A DNA stretch of 64,000 nt from JADZAI01 sp046348585 (GCA_046348585.1 JAXMDZ010000002.1:248001-312000); one strand, 5' to 3'; numbered from the stretch's first letter, positions 28,195 through 38,048 are shown. Notes: generated by a model not told the origin, from the sequence alone. Numbers and translations: made by a program.

Positions 28195-29352
28195 TTAGAA
28201 GCCCCGGCCGCGCGCCTCGACCGGCCAGATGGCGACGAGCGTGTCGCCCTCGACCACATGCAGGGCGTCGTAGAGGTTCACGGTCGGGTCGCAATGCGGC
28301 ACGACGCAGGCGAGCACGTCGCCGACATAGGGGCGGTCCCCGGCCTTCTCGCACAGCACGCCGCCTTGCTCGTCGCCGAAGAAGAAATACGAGGCGCTCG
28401 GCCCCGCCCCGCGCGCCAGCTTTGGCGGGCCGGCGTCGCAGGCGAAGGATTTGAGGCCCGCATCGGTCGTCGCCAGCTGCGGCAGGGCGGCCGAGATCAC
28501 CGTCGTCTGGACGTAGAGCGAGGTTTCGAACGGCGCGCGCTCGCCGCCCTTCTCCCACACGTCATTGTATTCGCGGTCCATGAAGACATAGGAGCCGGCC
28601 TGGAGTTCGGTGAAGACGCCGCCTTCGGGGTCGATCGCCACCGTGCCGGTGCCGCCGCCGGTGACGATGCGCGGCGGCAGATTGCGCCGGGTCAGTTCGT
28701 CGCGCGCCTCGGCGACGAGCCGCGTCACCGCCGCCGCCTTCGCCGTCCGCTCGGCCGCGTCGCCGATATGCATGATCTGGCCGGCATAGGACTGCACGCC
28801 CTCGAAGGCGAGATGCGGGTCGGCGGCGATCAGCGCGGCGAGCGCATAGGCGTCCTCGCCGGGGCGGATGCCGGTGCGGTGCAGGCCGGGATCGAGATCG
28901 ACCAGCACCTTGAGCGCCCGGCCGCTGGCCCGCGCGGCGGCGGAGAGCTTCGGCACCAGCGCCGGATGATCGGCGACCACCATCAGCCCGCCGATCGCCG
29001 CGTTGAGCGCCGCCAGCCGGGTCAGCGCCTGCGGGGCGACGACCGGCGCGGTGATGAGGATGTCGGCGATCCCGGCCTCGGCCAGCGCCTCCGCCTCGCC
29101 CAGCTTGGCGCAGCACACGCCCACCGCCCCGGCCGCGAGCTGCATCTTCGCCAGCGTCGCGCATTTGTGGGTCTTGGCGTGCGGGCGCAGCGCGATGCCG
29201 GCCTCCGCGCAGAGCGCCGCCATCGCCGCGATGTTGCGCTTCAGCACGTCCAGCTCGACCACGAGCGCGGGCGTCGCCAGCGCCGCGCGGCCGCCGGGAA
29301 CGCCGATCAGGGCGGCGTTGAGCTGAAGGGCGGGCGTGGCGCGGAAGCTCAT
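28195..29352 (-). CDS. DSD1-family PLP aldolase/dehydratase (D-threonine or D-hydroxyaspartate type)
   Basis: 385 residues, fold-type III PLP enzyme. The N-terminal barrel has LATPALVVELDVLKRNIAAM and the PLP lysine in LRPHAKTHKCATLAKMQ; substrate/phosphate-binding parts include KVLVDLDPGLHRTGI and GGTGT. Near the C-terminus CVVPHCDPTVNLYD supplies the His and Cys metal site of the D-threonine aldolase/D-serine dehydratase/BhcC family. Whether it is a D-threonine aldolase, a D-3-hydroxyaspartate aldolase or a D-serine dehydratase cannot be settled by sequence alone; no other Bhc-cycle genes are present. Only 8 bases after the phosphofructokinase stop, so one operon. Confidence 0.88.
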   Translation of the reverse strand: MSFRATPALQLNAALIGVPGGRAALATPALVVELDVLKRNIAAMAALCAEAGIALRPHAKTHKCATLAKMQLAAGAVGVCCAKLGEAEALAEAGIADILITAPVVAPQALTRLAALNAAIGGLMVVADHPALVPKLSAAARASGRALKVLVDLDPGLHRTGIRPGEDAYALAALIAADPHLAFEGVQSYAGQIMHIGDAAERTAKAAAVTRLVAEARDELTRRNLPPRIVTGGGTGTVAIDPEGGVFTELQAGSYVFMDREYNDVWEKGGERAPFETSLYVQTTVISAALPQLATTDAGLKSFACDAGPPKLARGAGPSASYFFFGDEQGGVLCEKAGDRPYVGDVLACVVPHCDPTVNLYDALHVVEGDTLVAIWPVEARGRGF

Positions 29353-29360
29353 GGCGGCTC

Positions 29361-30509
29361 TCAGGTGAGGAAGGCCGGGCGGCCGGCGATGCCCTTGAGG
29401 CGCGGGCGGCAGGCCTCGGCGTCATAGAGCGCGGCGGCATCGACCGTGCGCGCGCCCGCCCCCGGCGTCGCGGCGGGCAGCGCGACATAGCGCCCGCCCT
29501 GCACCGCGCAGAACTTGCCGAAGTCGCGGGCCTCGACCAGCTCCATGGCGAAGGTCGCAAAGGCGGTGGCGAGCATCCGGTCGAACGAATCGGGCGGGCC
29601 GGAACGCATCATGTAGGCGAGGCGCTGGACGATGGTGTCGAGGCCGGTGCGGGCCTTGATCTCGTCGCTGAGGACCTCGCCGATCCCGCCGAGCTTGCGG
29701 CGGCCGTAAGGGTCGGGCTCGCCGTATTCGATCTCCCCGCCGCCCGTCAGCTTCGCCCCTTCCGAGACGACGACGACGGCGTAGCGCGAGGGGTTGGCGG
29801 CATGGTCGGCGGCGACCAGCGTGGCGAGGCGGACGGGATCGACCGCGACCTCGGCGATGAGCGTGCGGTCGGCGTCGGCGAGGAGCCCGGCGAGCAGCGC
29901 GGTCTCGCCCGAACGGCGGCCGAAGAGTTCGACCACCAGCACCCGCTCGTGGCTGCTGGCCGTGGTGCGCAGCGCGGTGATCGCCTCGACCGAGCGGGTG
30001 ACGGCGGTCGAGAAGCCGATGCACATGTCGGTGCCGAAGACGTCGTTGTCCATCGTCTTGGGCACGGTGACGATGGGCACCCCCTCGGCCGCCAGGCGCG
30101 CGCCGTAACGCAGCGTGCCGTCGCCGCCGATGACGATGAGGGCGTCGAGCCCCAGCGCGGCGATGGCCTCCAGCACATGGGGCGTCGTGTCGAAGGTCGC
30201 GGCCCCCGCCGGAGCCTTCGCCGCCAGATGCGGCGGCAGGTCGGCGACGGGCAGCATGTGCGGGTCGATGCGCGAAGTGTGCAGGATCGTGCCGCCGGTG
30301 CGGTCGATGGTGCGCACCCGTTCGGGCGTCAGCGTGGTCAGCCAGGCGGCGCTCGCCGGATCGGCCTGGTCGAAGCGCACCAGCGCCTCCCAGCCGCGCC
30401 GGAGCCCGAGCACGGACCAGCCGCGCCGGGCCGCCTCGCGGACCACGGTCTTGATCGCGACATTGAGGCCGGGCACGTCGCCGCCGCCGGTCAGCACGCC
30501 GATACGCAT
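29361..30509 (-). CDS. Phosphofructokinase (group III type)
   Basis: 382 residues, phosphorylates fructose-6-phosphate. Motifs: MRIGVLTGGGDVPGLNVAIK, LIVIGGDGTLRYGARLA, VPKTMDNDVFGTDMCIGF (catalytic Asp in TMDND), VVELFGRRSGETALL, and YVVVVSEGAK-like with GEVLSDEIKARTGLD. The residue that decides the phosphoryl donor is Gly in GGDGT (ATP-type), while the Lys in PKTMDND is the one kept in pyrophosphate-type and mixed group III enzymes. Together they resemble ATP-dependent group III PFKs of the actinobacterial type, but donor use needs assay. Start at 30509; operon with the downstream PLP aldolase. Confidence 0.88.
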   Translation of the reverse strand: MRIGVLTGGGDVPGLNVAIKTVVREAARRGWSVLGLRRGWEALVRFDQADPASAAWLTTLTPERVRTIDRTGGTILHTSRIDPHMLPVADLPPHLAAKAPAGAATFDTTPHVLEAIAALGLDALIVIGGDGTLRYGARLAAEGVPIVTVPKTMDNDVFGTDMCIGFSTAVTRSVEAITALRTTASSHERVLVVELFGRRSGETALLAGLLADADRTLIAEVAVDPVRLATLVAADHAANPSRYAVVVVSEGAKLTGGGEIEYGEPDPYGRRKLGGIGEVLSDEIKARTGLDTIVQRLAYMMRSGPPDSFDRMLATAFATFAMELVEARDFGKFCAVQGGRYVALPAATPGAGARTVDAAALYDAEACRPRLKGIAGRPAFLT

Positions 30510-30628
30510 GTCCCTGCCTAGCGCGGCCGGAGCCGCACGGCAAACATCCTGTCAAAGCGCCGCATGGCTGGGCGGCGGCAGGCATGATGATCTCCCCGCC
30601 GCGCTGAGGCGCACGAAGGGATTCCTGG

Positions 30629-31513
30629 ATGACGACGATGAAGACGGCGGGATTGGTGTGCGGCGCCCTGGCGGGGCTGGCGCTCGGCGCGGCGGCGCAG
30701 GCCGAGGAGACGGACGCCGCGATGCCCTACAAGACATCGTTCGAGAAGGCCCGCCAATATCTGCTAACCGACGCCGAACCCGTGCCGGAGGACGCAGCGG
30801 AGCCCGTCGCGCTCTACATCCTCGGCAACATCGCCAACACGATGTTCCACGAATTCGGCCACGCGCTGAAATCCGAGCTGGAGATCCCGATCCTCGGCAA
30901 GGAAGAAGACGCGGTCGACACCTTCGCCAACGTGATCATGGTGAGCAAGGAGTCCGATCCCGTCCTCGACGCGATGATCCTGGCGGTCGCCGACGACTAT
31001 TTCGCCGCCGGCCAGTTCTCGGAAGAAGACGGCGGCGAGGCGACCCCCTGGGACGAGCACTCGCCCGACGAAGCGCGGGCCTACAACGTCATCTGCATCC
31101 TCGTGGGCGCCGACCCCGAGGGCTACAAGGAGGCGGCCGACAACGCCGGCATGCCGGCCGAACGCCAGGAATCCTGCGCGACCGACTATGAGGACGCGGT
31201 CAACGCCTGGGACAAGCTGCTGGAGCCCTATTATCTCGCCGAGGGCGAGACGCCCAAGACGAAGATCTCCATCGTCTACGGAAAGCCCGCCGAGGGACAG
31301 GAGGCCATCGCCGGCTTCATCAAGACGTCCGGCATGGTCGAGGTCGTGGCGAACGAGGTGCGCGCGATGGTGCGTCTGCCGCACGACATCTCGATCGGCG
31401 TCGAGTCCTGCGGCGAGGAAAACGCCTACTGGTCGCCCGAGGACCGCAAGCTGACCTTCTGCTACGAGATCGCCGAGGGCTATTACCGCCACGCGATGGA
31501 GAGCGCCCAGTAG
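30629..31513 (+). CDS. DUF4344 putative secreted metallopeptidase
   Basis: 294 residues. Signal peptide GLVCGALAGLALGAAAQAEE. The family zinc motif HExxH is present as TMFHEFGHALKSELEIP, with a conserved downstream acidic stretch EEDAVDTFANVIMVSK. Late in the sequence NEVRAMVRLPHDISIGVESC and the WSPEDRKLTFCYEIAEGYY end match DUF4344. Four cysteines fit disulfides in the periplasm. Start at 30629 (AAGGGA 7 bases upstream) rather than the second Met. Substrate unknown. Divergent from the PFK gene. Confidence 0.88.
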   Translation: MTTMKTAGLVCGALAGLALGAAAQAEETDAAMPYKTSFEKARQYLLTDAEPVPEDAAEPVALYILGNIANTMFHEFGHALKSELEIPILGKEEDAVDTFANVIMVSKESDPVLDAMILAVADDYFAAGQFSEEDGGEATPWDEHSPDEARAYNVICILVGADPEGYKEAADNAGMPAERQESCATDYEDAVNAWDKLLEPYYLAEGETPKTKISIVYGKPAEGQEAIAGFIKTSGMVEVVANEVRAMVRLPHDISIGVESCGEENAYWSPEDRKLTFCYEIAEGYYRHAMESAQ

Positions 31514-31581
31514 GCGGCCCCCTGTCGCGGCCCGAAATTCCCGCTCGCCGCGGCGGGTATTCCGTGCACAGATGAGCGGCG

Positions 31582-32613
31582 ATGAAGACGGTCTACAGTC
31601 CGCTGCACCTCGCCCATGCCCATGCGCATGAGTTCGAGGGCGGGCAGCTCATCCCCGCCAAGGACGTTCCGGCCCGGGCCGAGCTGGTGCTGGACGCGGT
31701 GCGGGCGCGCGGCCTCGGGCCGATCGTCGAGCCGCTTCACTTCGGCATGGAGCCGGTGCTGCGGGTCCATGCGGCCGAGTTCGTCCACATGCTGGAGCAG
31801 GCCTGGCCGCGCTGGGTCGCCAAATACGGCTACGAGGTGCGCGAGGCCTTCCCCTCCGCCTGGCCGGCGCGGGGCATGAGCCCCGCCCGCGTCGAGGACA
31901 TCGAGGCGCAGCTCGGCTATTACGGCTTCGACACCGCGACGCCGATCGTGGCGGGCACCTGGACGGCGGCGCGTCAGGCGGCCGACGCGGCGCTGACCGC
32001 CGCCCAGTTCGTGCTGCGCGGCGAGCGGTCGGCCTTCGCGCTCTGCCGTCCGCCCGGCCACCATGCGGCGTCCGAGCTCTATGGCGGCTATTGCTTCCTC
32101 AACAACGCGGCGATCGCCGCCCAGAGCATGATCGACCGCGGCCACCGCGTCGCCATCCTCGATGTCGACATGCATCACGGCAACGGCACGCAGGCGATCT
32201 TCTACGCCCGCGCCGACGTGCTGACGGTCTCGATCCACGGCGATCCGGCCGCCTTCTACCCCCATTTCAGCGGCTTTGCGGGCGAGACCGGAGCGGGCGC
32301 GGGCGAGGGCTTCAATCTGAACCTGCCGCTGCCCGCCGACACGCTCTGGCCCGCCTATGCCGAGGCGCTGGCGGCGGGGGTGGAGCGGGTGCGGGCCTTC
32401 GCGCCCGACATGCTGGTGGTGGCGCTCGGCGTCGATACCTATGCGGGCGATCCGGCGGGCGGCTTCCGCCTGGAGGGCTCCGACTACACGCGGCTGGGCG
32501 CGGCGCTCGGCCGGCTGAAGCTGCCGACCCTCTTCACGATGGAGGGCGGCTACCGGCTCGACACGCTGGGGCCGGCGGTCGGCGACGTCCTCACCGCCTT
32601 CGAGGGGGCCTGA
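31582..32613 (+). CDS. Acetylpolyamine amidohydrolase (class II HDAC-like)
   Basis: 343 residues, zinc deacetylase of the arginase/deacetylase fold. N-terminal part FEGGQLIPAKDVPARAELVL and GTWTAARQAADAAL closely follow the acetylpolyamine amidohydrolase pattern (Mycoplana AphA), including the loop that narrows the active site for polyamines. Catalytic residues: RPPGHHA (tandem His), VAILDVDMHHGNGTQ (zinc Asp and His), VVALGVDTYAGDP (zinc Asp) and MEGGYRLDT (Tyr). Would remove acetyl groups from acetylputrescine or acetylspermidine for polyamine recycling. Follows the DUF4344 gene after 68 bases on the same strand with a weak ribosome site. Confidence 0.9.
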   Translation: MKTVYSPLHLAHAHAHEFEGGQLIPAKDVPARAELVLDAVRARGLGPIVEPLHFGMEPVLRVHAAEFVHMLEQAWPRWVAKYGYEVREAFPSAWPARGMSPARVEDIEAQLGYYGFDTATPIVAGTWTAARQAADAALTAAQFVLRGERSAFALCRPPGHHAASELYGGYCFLNNAAIAAQSMIDRGHRVAILDVDMHHGNGTQAIFYARADVLTVSIHGDPAAFYPHFSGFAGETGAGAGEGFNLNLPLPADTLWPAYAEALAAGVERVRAFAPDMLVVALGVDTYAGDPAGGFRLEGSDYTRLGAALGRLKLPTLFTMEGGYRLDTLGPAVGDVLTAFEGA

Positions 32614-32712
32614 GCCGCCCCGCCGGACCCCGACCGGGAGGGGCCGCTAACCTTTTGATGCGGAATCGGAATTTGCTGCGGCGCGGCGGCGCTTTTCGGC
32701 CCCGTCCCGCCC

Positions 32713-32741
32713 TTGACAGGGCCGTCCGGCGGACCTACATG
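32713..32741 (+). promoter_or_regulatory. groESL promoter, sigma-70 type
   Basis: TTGACA at 32713-32718 is a consensus -35; 16-17 bases on, CTACAT/TACATG (32735-32741) is an acceptable alphaproteobacterial -10. It lies immediately upstream of the CIRCE operator and 81 bases before groES. An alternative heat-shock sigma-32 promoter was not identified. Confidence 0.6.
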
Positions 32742-32752
32742 CCCGGCGCCTG

Positions 32753-32779
32753 CTAGCACTCCCGCCGGGTGAGTGCCAG
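32753..32779 (+). promoter_or_regulatory. CIRCE operator (HrcA binding site)
   Basis: Inverted repeat CTAGCACTC, 9-base spacer, GAGTGCCAG, against the CIRCE consensus TTAGCACTC-N9-GAGTGCTAA. The inner seven bases of each arm are perfect (AGCACTC/GAGTGCC apart from one C). Located just downstream of the groESL promoter, so HrcA bound here would repress groES-groEL at normal temperature. hrcA is not in the window. Confidence 0.92.
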
Positions 32780-32821
32780 TGCGGTTCATAACCGAATTCA
32801 CCTGAACTCAGGAGAGAGAGC

Positions 32822-33136
32822 ATGGGTTTCCGTCCGCTCCACGACCGCGTGGTGGTCAAGCGCATCCAGGAAGAGGCCAAGACCGCCGGCGGGATCATCA
32901 TTCCCGACACCGCCCAGGAGAAGCCGCAGGAAGGCGAAGTCGTCGCCGTCGGCCCCGGCGCGCTGAACGACAAGGGCGAGCGCGTGGCGCTCGACGTCAA
33001 GGCGGGCGACCGCGTCCTGTTCGGCAAGTGGTCGGGCACGGAAGTGAAGGTCGACGGCCAGGACCTCCTGATCATGAAGGAGTCCGACATCATGGGCGTC
33101 ATCGACGCCCCGGCGAAGTCGAAGAAGGCGGCCTGA
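32822..33136 (+). CDS. groES: Co-chaperonin GroES
   Basis: 104 residues. HDRVVVKRIQEEAKTAGGII (start of the fold and the mobile loop with TAGGIIIPD), EKPQEGEVVAVGPG, AGDRVLFGKWSGTEVKVDGQ, ending KSKKAA. Heptameric lid for GroEL folding chambers. Strong AGGAGAG ribosome site before the ATG at 32822. Followed by groEL after 50 bases; controlled by the CIRCE element upstream. Confidence 0.98.
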   Translation: MGFRPLHDRVVVKRIQEEAKTAGGIIIPDTAQEKPQEGEVVAVGPGALNDKGERVALDVKAGDRVLFGKWSGTEVKVDGQDLLIMKESDIMGVIDAPAKSKKAA

Positions 33137-33186
33137 TCCCCCGAGGATCGGCCGTCTTTATCATTTGAAGAGACAGGAAGACTGAA

Positions 33187-34836
<1,650 letters not shown>

Positions 34837-34865
34837 GCAGCCGCCGTCCGGCTGTCAGCGCTTCG

Positions 34866-34891
34866 AAAGGGCCGGGTTCACCCGGCCCTTT
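34866..34891 (+). terminator. Rho-independent terminator of groESL
   Basis: Perfect 11-bp stem AAAGGGCCGGG / CCCGGCCCTTT with a TTCA loop, followed by a T-rich run (TTTCTCTTT). It lies 30 bases after the groEL stop. Confidence 0.85.
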
Positions 34892-34974
34892 CTCTTTGCT
34901 CCCTCGCACCGGGCCTTGCCCGGGCGGGACATCGGCTCTTCAATGGTCCGGTGCCGATCCCGGCCCCAACACAT

Positions 34975-34987
34975 ACAGACCGTCGGT
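34975..34987 (+). promoter_or_regulatory. Possible TetR autoregulatory half-site
   Basis: ACAGACCG directly followed by TCGGT, 8 bases before the TetR start codon. The same two words, separated by ATAG, make up the palindromic site at 35591-35608 read on the opposite strand. The missing spacer makes this a weaker, uncertain site. Confidence 0.35.
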
Positions 34988-34995
34988 TTTTTATC

Positions 34996-35589
34996 ATGGC
35001 GACTCAGGCCCAGCGCCGCGCCGAGACGATCAGGGCGATCGTCGCGGCGGCACGCGGTCTCTTCGGATCGGACGGGTTCGCCGCGACGACGATCGACCGG
35101 ATCGCCGCCGCCGCCGGCGTCGCCAAGGGCGCCGTCTATCACCACTTCGCCGCCAAGGACGAGATCTTCGAGCGCGTCCTCGACACGGTGCAAGGCGAGC
35201 TTGCCGCCGGGACCGCCAAGGCCGCCTGGGGCGCGAAGTCTCCGGTCGAGGCGATCGAACGCGGCACGCGCGCCTTCCTGAAAGCTTGCACGGCGCCTGA
35301 AGTCCGGCGGATCGTGCTGTTCGACGGCCCCGCCGTGCTCGGCTGGAAACGCTGGCGCGAAATCGACGAAGCGCATTTCAGCGCGCTCCTCGCCGCCTCG
35401 ATCGCCGAGCTGCGCCGATCCTCGCCGGATACGCGCGGCGCGCGCGCGCTCACGCGGCTTCTGCTCGGAGCCGTAACGGAAGCGGCGCTCGCCTGTGCGT
35501 CGGCGGCGGAGGCCGGCGAGGACGCCGATGCCGCCGTCGCCCTCCACATGCGCGCGCTGTCGCTGCTGCTGGCAGGCGCCTCGGGTTGA
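34996..35589 (+). CDS. TetR/AcrR-family transcriptional regulator
   Basis: 197 residues from the ATG at 34996 (MATQAQRRAETIRAIV); a longer start at 34951 would add 15 residues without family similarity. N-terminal HTH: AARGLFGSDGFAATTIDRIA, AAAGVAKGAVYHHFAAKDEI, the standard TetR signature. The all-helical C-terminal domain (IVLFDGPAVLGWKRWREIDE) resembles regulators whose ligand is a small hydrophobic compound. The gene stops with a TGA inside the -35 box of the next gene's promoter, and a palindrome overlaps that promoter, so it most likely represses the SnoaL-like gene. Confidence 0.9.
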   Translation: MATQAQRRAETIRAIVAAARGLFGSDGFAATTIDRIAAAAGVAKGAVYHHFAAKDEIFERVLDTVQGELAAGTAKAAWGAKSPVEAIERGTRAFLKACTAPEVRRIVLFDGPAVLGWKRWREIDEAHFSALLAASIAELRRSSPDTRGARALTRLLLGAVTEAALACASAAEAGEDADAAVALHMRALSLLLAGASG

Positions 35590-35614
35590 CATACCGACTA
35601 TCGGTCTGTAAGTT
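35586..35614 (+). promoter_or_regulatory. Promoter with overlapping TetR-type palindrome
   Basis: TTGACA (35586-35591), 17-base spacer, TAAGTT (35609-35614) form a promoter for the SnoaL-like gene. The spacer holds ACCGA-CTA-TCGGT (35593-35605), a perfect dyad, extended by CTGT to CGGTCTGT. A repressor on this dyad would sit exactly between -35 and -10. The TetR gene ends inside the -35. Confidence 0.6.
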
Positions 35615-35647
35615 GTCTGCATCTTCGGACCGGCAAGGATGCAACGC

Positions 35648-36100
35648 ATGAAAACCGCCCTCGAGAACGCGCTCTACTACGCGGCCCGCAAGAGCGAGCA
35701 GAACATGGCCGCGGCGCTGGACGCCTGCACGGCCGACTTCGTGCTGCACTCGCCGCCCTTCGGCTCGACGCTGCGCGGTACGGAGGAGAACCTCGCCGGC
35801 ATGGCGCAGTTCTTCGCGCTGTTCCCGGACTACACCGTCCATGCCGAGCACACCGCCGAGGGGCCAGGCTGCCTCATCATGGCCGGGAAAGTGTCGATGA
35901 CGCCCCATCTCGCCTATCTGGGACTGCCCGGCGTTGGGCGGCGCGCCACCGTCGAATTCACGGCGACCTTCGAGACGCGCGGCGAGCGCCTCGCCCGCGA
36001 GGTCTTCCTTCTCGACATTGTGGAGTTATGCAACCAATCCGGTCTCTCGCTCGCCGCGCTGCTGGATGTGCTGAACCGCAGGCACGATCTGGCCGCCTGA
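35648..36100 (+). CDS. SnoaL/NTF2-like protein
   Basis: 150 residues, single cone-shaped NTF2-like domain: NALYYAARKSEQNMAAALDA, DFVLHSPPFGSTLRGTEEN, MAQFFALFPDYTVHAEHTAE, and a closing strand ATVEFTATFETRGERLA. Members bind or transform small hydrophobic molecules, or act as delta-isomerase/epoxide hydrolase-like enzymes; no catalytic set is diagnostic here. Start taken at 35648 because AAGG ends immediately before the upstream ATG at 35639 but is 9 bases from this one. Under a TetR-type operator, so probably induced by its own ligand (inference). Terminated at 36172. Confidence 0.8.
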   Translation: MKTALENALYYAARKSEQNMAAALDACTADFVLHSPPFGSTLRGTEENLAGMAQFFALFPDYTVHAEHTAEGPGCLIMAGKVSMTPHLAYLGLPGVGRRATVEFTATFETRGERLAREVFLLDIVELCNQSGLSLAALLDVLNRRHDLAA

Positions 36101-36171
36101 GCGCGGGTTTCCGCGCCCGCCACTGCCGCCCGTTCTGGGGGAAGAAGGCGCCGGACCCTGCCGAAATCGAT

Positions 36172-36199
36172 GAAGGCCCCGGAGCGATCCGGGGCCTTC
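36172..36199 (+). terminator. Rho-independent terminator
   Basis: Perfect 12-bp stem GAAGGCCCCGGA / TCCGGGGCCTTC, GCGA loop, followed by TTCTTTTTT. It ends the TetR/SnoaL-like unit. The strongest terminator in the window. Confidence 0.9.
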
Positions 36200-36276
36200 T
36201 TCTTTTTTGCGATTGAAGTCCGCGCCGCTCTCCGTCACATGAACCCCGTTTCGCCGCATTGCAGCAGGGACGACCA

Positions 36277-36925
36277 ATGGACGATCTCATCGCCGGTTAC
36301 CGGCGCTTCCGCGCCGGCTTCTACGAACAGAACCGCCAGCTGCTCGAACGCCTCGCCGTGCGCGGCCAGCGCCTGCTGATGATGATCACCACGTCGGGAC
36401 GGCGTCGATCCGGCGATCAATTTCGACACCGCCCCCGGCGACGCCCTCATGGTGCGCAACGTCGCCAACGTCGTGCCGCCCTACGCCCCTGACGACGACC
36501 AGCACGGCACCAGCGGCGCTGGAATTCGCGGTGAAGGGGCTGGAGATCTTTAACATCGTCATCCTCGGCCACGCCAAGTGCGGCGGCACGGCGCGCTGGT
36601 CGACGCCGAACCGGGGCCGAGGCAAGATGGACTTCCTCGATCTGTGGATGGCGGTGGCGCGCCTGCTCGGCGCGCCGCCTTCGCCAAGGCCGAGGCGGTG
36701 AACATGGCGCACGACCGCGAGCATGTCTGCTGCCTGTGCGAGCGCGAGAACGTGCGCGTCGGCCTCGCCAATCTGCGCACCTTCCTGTGGATCGCCGAGC
36801 GCGTAGAAGGCCGGCCGCCGCCCGCCCTGCACGGCTGGTATTTCGACATCACCAAGGGCGAGCTGTACCGTCTGAACGCGCTGGACGAATTCGAACTGGT
36901 CCCGCCCAGGGGGAGTGACCGCTGA
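36277..36925 (+). CDS. Beta-class carbonic anhydrase, frameshifted
   Basis: Zinc enzyme converting CO2 and water to bicarbonate, about 215 residues. Start MDDLIAGYRRFRAGFYEQNR; then a damaged CSDSRVDP motif (LLMMIT then DPAINFDTAPGDALMVRNVA across two frames), QHGTSAALEFAVKGLEIFNI, VILGHAKCGG (second zinc Cys/His site), VNMAHDREHVCCLCERENVR, ANLRTFLWIAERVEG, and LHGWYFDITKGELYRLNALD. Its TGA at 36923-36925 overlaps the kynA ATG (TGATG), so the two are coupled. Motif damage is attributed to sequence errors since this gene starts the second low-quality block. Confidence 0.85.
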
Positions 36926-38002
36926 TGGACTATGCGAGCTATCTGAGGCTCGACACGCCGCTGTCGGCGCAGGCCCCCGAGAGCGCGCGGCGCGGGCGGA
37001 AGCCCATGACGAGATGCTCTTCATCGTCATCCATCAGGCCTGTGAATTGTGGCGTTGTCTGGCAGATCCTGCACGAGCTGGAGCGCGTCGCGCGCATCTT
37101 CTCCGGCCGGGTGGTGACGACGCCGAACTTTCCGGCGCGGTGCACGGGGCCGAGCGCGTGGTGCGCATCCTTCAGCTCGTGGTCTCGCAGATCGACGTGC
37201 TGGAGACGATGACGCCGATGGACTTCCTGGAGTTCCGCGACCTGCTGGTCCCGGCCTCCGGCTTCCAGAGCGAGCAGTTCCGCACGATCGAGACGCGGCT
37301 CGGCCTCACCCGCGCGGCGCGCTGCGCTTCGACGGCGCCGATTTCGACGCCCGGCTCGACGCCGGGCGCGGCACTCGATCGAGGCGGCGGAGGCGCGCCC
37401 TGTGCCCGCGCGCGATGCGGTGGACATCGGCTGGCTCGCCCGCACGCCCTTCGTCGAGATGGGCGGCTTCGATTTCCGCGCCGTTCATGACGCGGCGATC
37501 GAGCGGATGCTGAAGGCCGACATCGACGATCCGCGCCCATCCGCAGCTGAGCGAGGTCGAGAAGCAGATCCAGATCTCGAGTCCGAGCGTCGGCGGCGAT
37601 GTACGACGCGCTGCTCGACGATGCCCGTTCCGAGGCGCTGCGCGAAACCGGGGCGTGGACCATGTCGCAAGGCGCGCCTCCAGGCGGCGCTCTTCATCTT
37701 CCTCTATCGCGACGAACCGGCGCTGCAACTGCCCTTCCGGATGCTGCGGGCGCTGATGGATATCGACGAGCAGATGGCGCTGTGGGCGGCTGCGCTGCTG
37801 TGCGCTGATGGTCAGCCGATGACGGCCGGCAAGTCGGCATCGGCGGCTCGTCCGGCTACGACTATCTGCGCGGCAGCGCCGAGAAGCACCGCGTCTTCAC
37901 CGCTGATCTCTTCGCCATCGCGACGCCTCATCCCGCGCCCGACCTGCCCCGCCTGCCCGAAACGGTGTGCGGGCGCAGATGCGCTACCGCTACGAAGGCT
38001 GA
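36925..38002 (+). CDS. kynA: Tryptophan 2,3-dioxygenase, frameshifted
   Basis: Haem enzyme that opens the indole ring of tryptophan to N-formylkynurenine, the first step of the kynurenine pathway. Start MDYASYLRLDTPLSAQAPES; then DEMLFIVIHQA (haem/substrate His region), RVVRILQLVVSQIDVLETMT, the signature PMDFLEFRDLLVPASGFQSE, VEMGGFDFRAVHDAAIERML, ALQAALFIFLYRDEPALQLP, FRMLRALMDIDEQMALW, GSSGYDYLRGSAEKHRVFTD, ending MRYRYEG and TGA at 38000. About 355 residues. Coupled to a beta-carbonic anhydrase upstream instead of other kynurenine genes. Confidence 0.9.
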
Positions 38003-38048
38003 TGCCGAACGCGACCTGGCGGAGGCCGCCTCCGCCGTCCGGTTCCTT

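Noticed and set aside
26795..28558. 587-codon minus-strand frame opposite glutathione peroxidase and SDR
   Set aside because: Both plus-strand genes have complete motif sets; the opposite frame has no domain.
38003..38048. Hairpin GGCGGAGG-CCG-CCTCCGCC as terminator between kynA and the PQQ dehydrogenase
   Set aside because: Short stem, no T run, and lies in the error-prone block; too weak to list as a feature.
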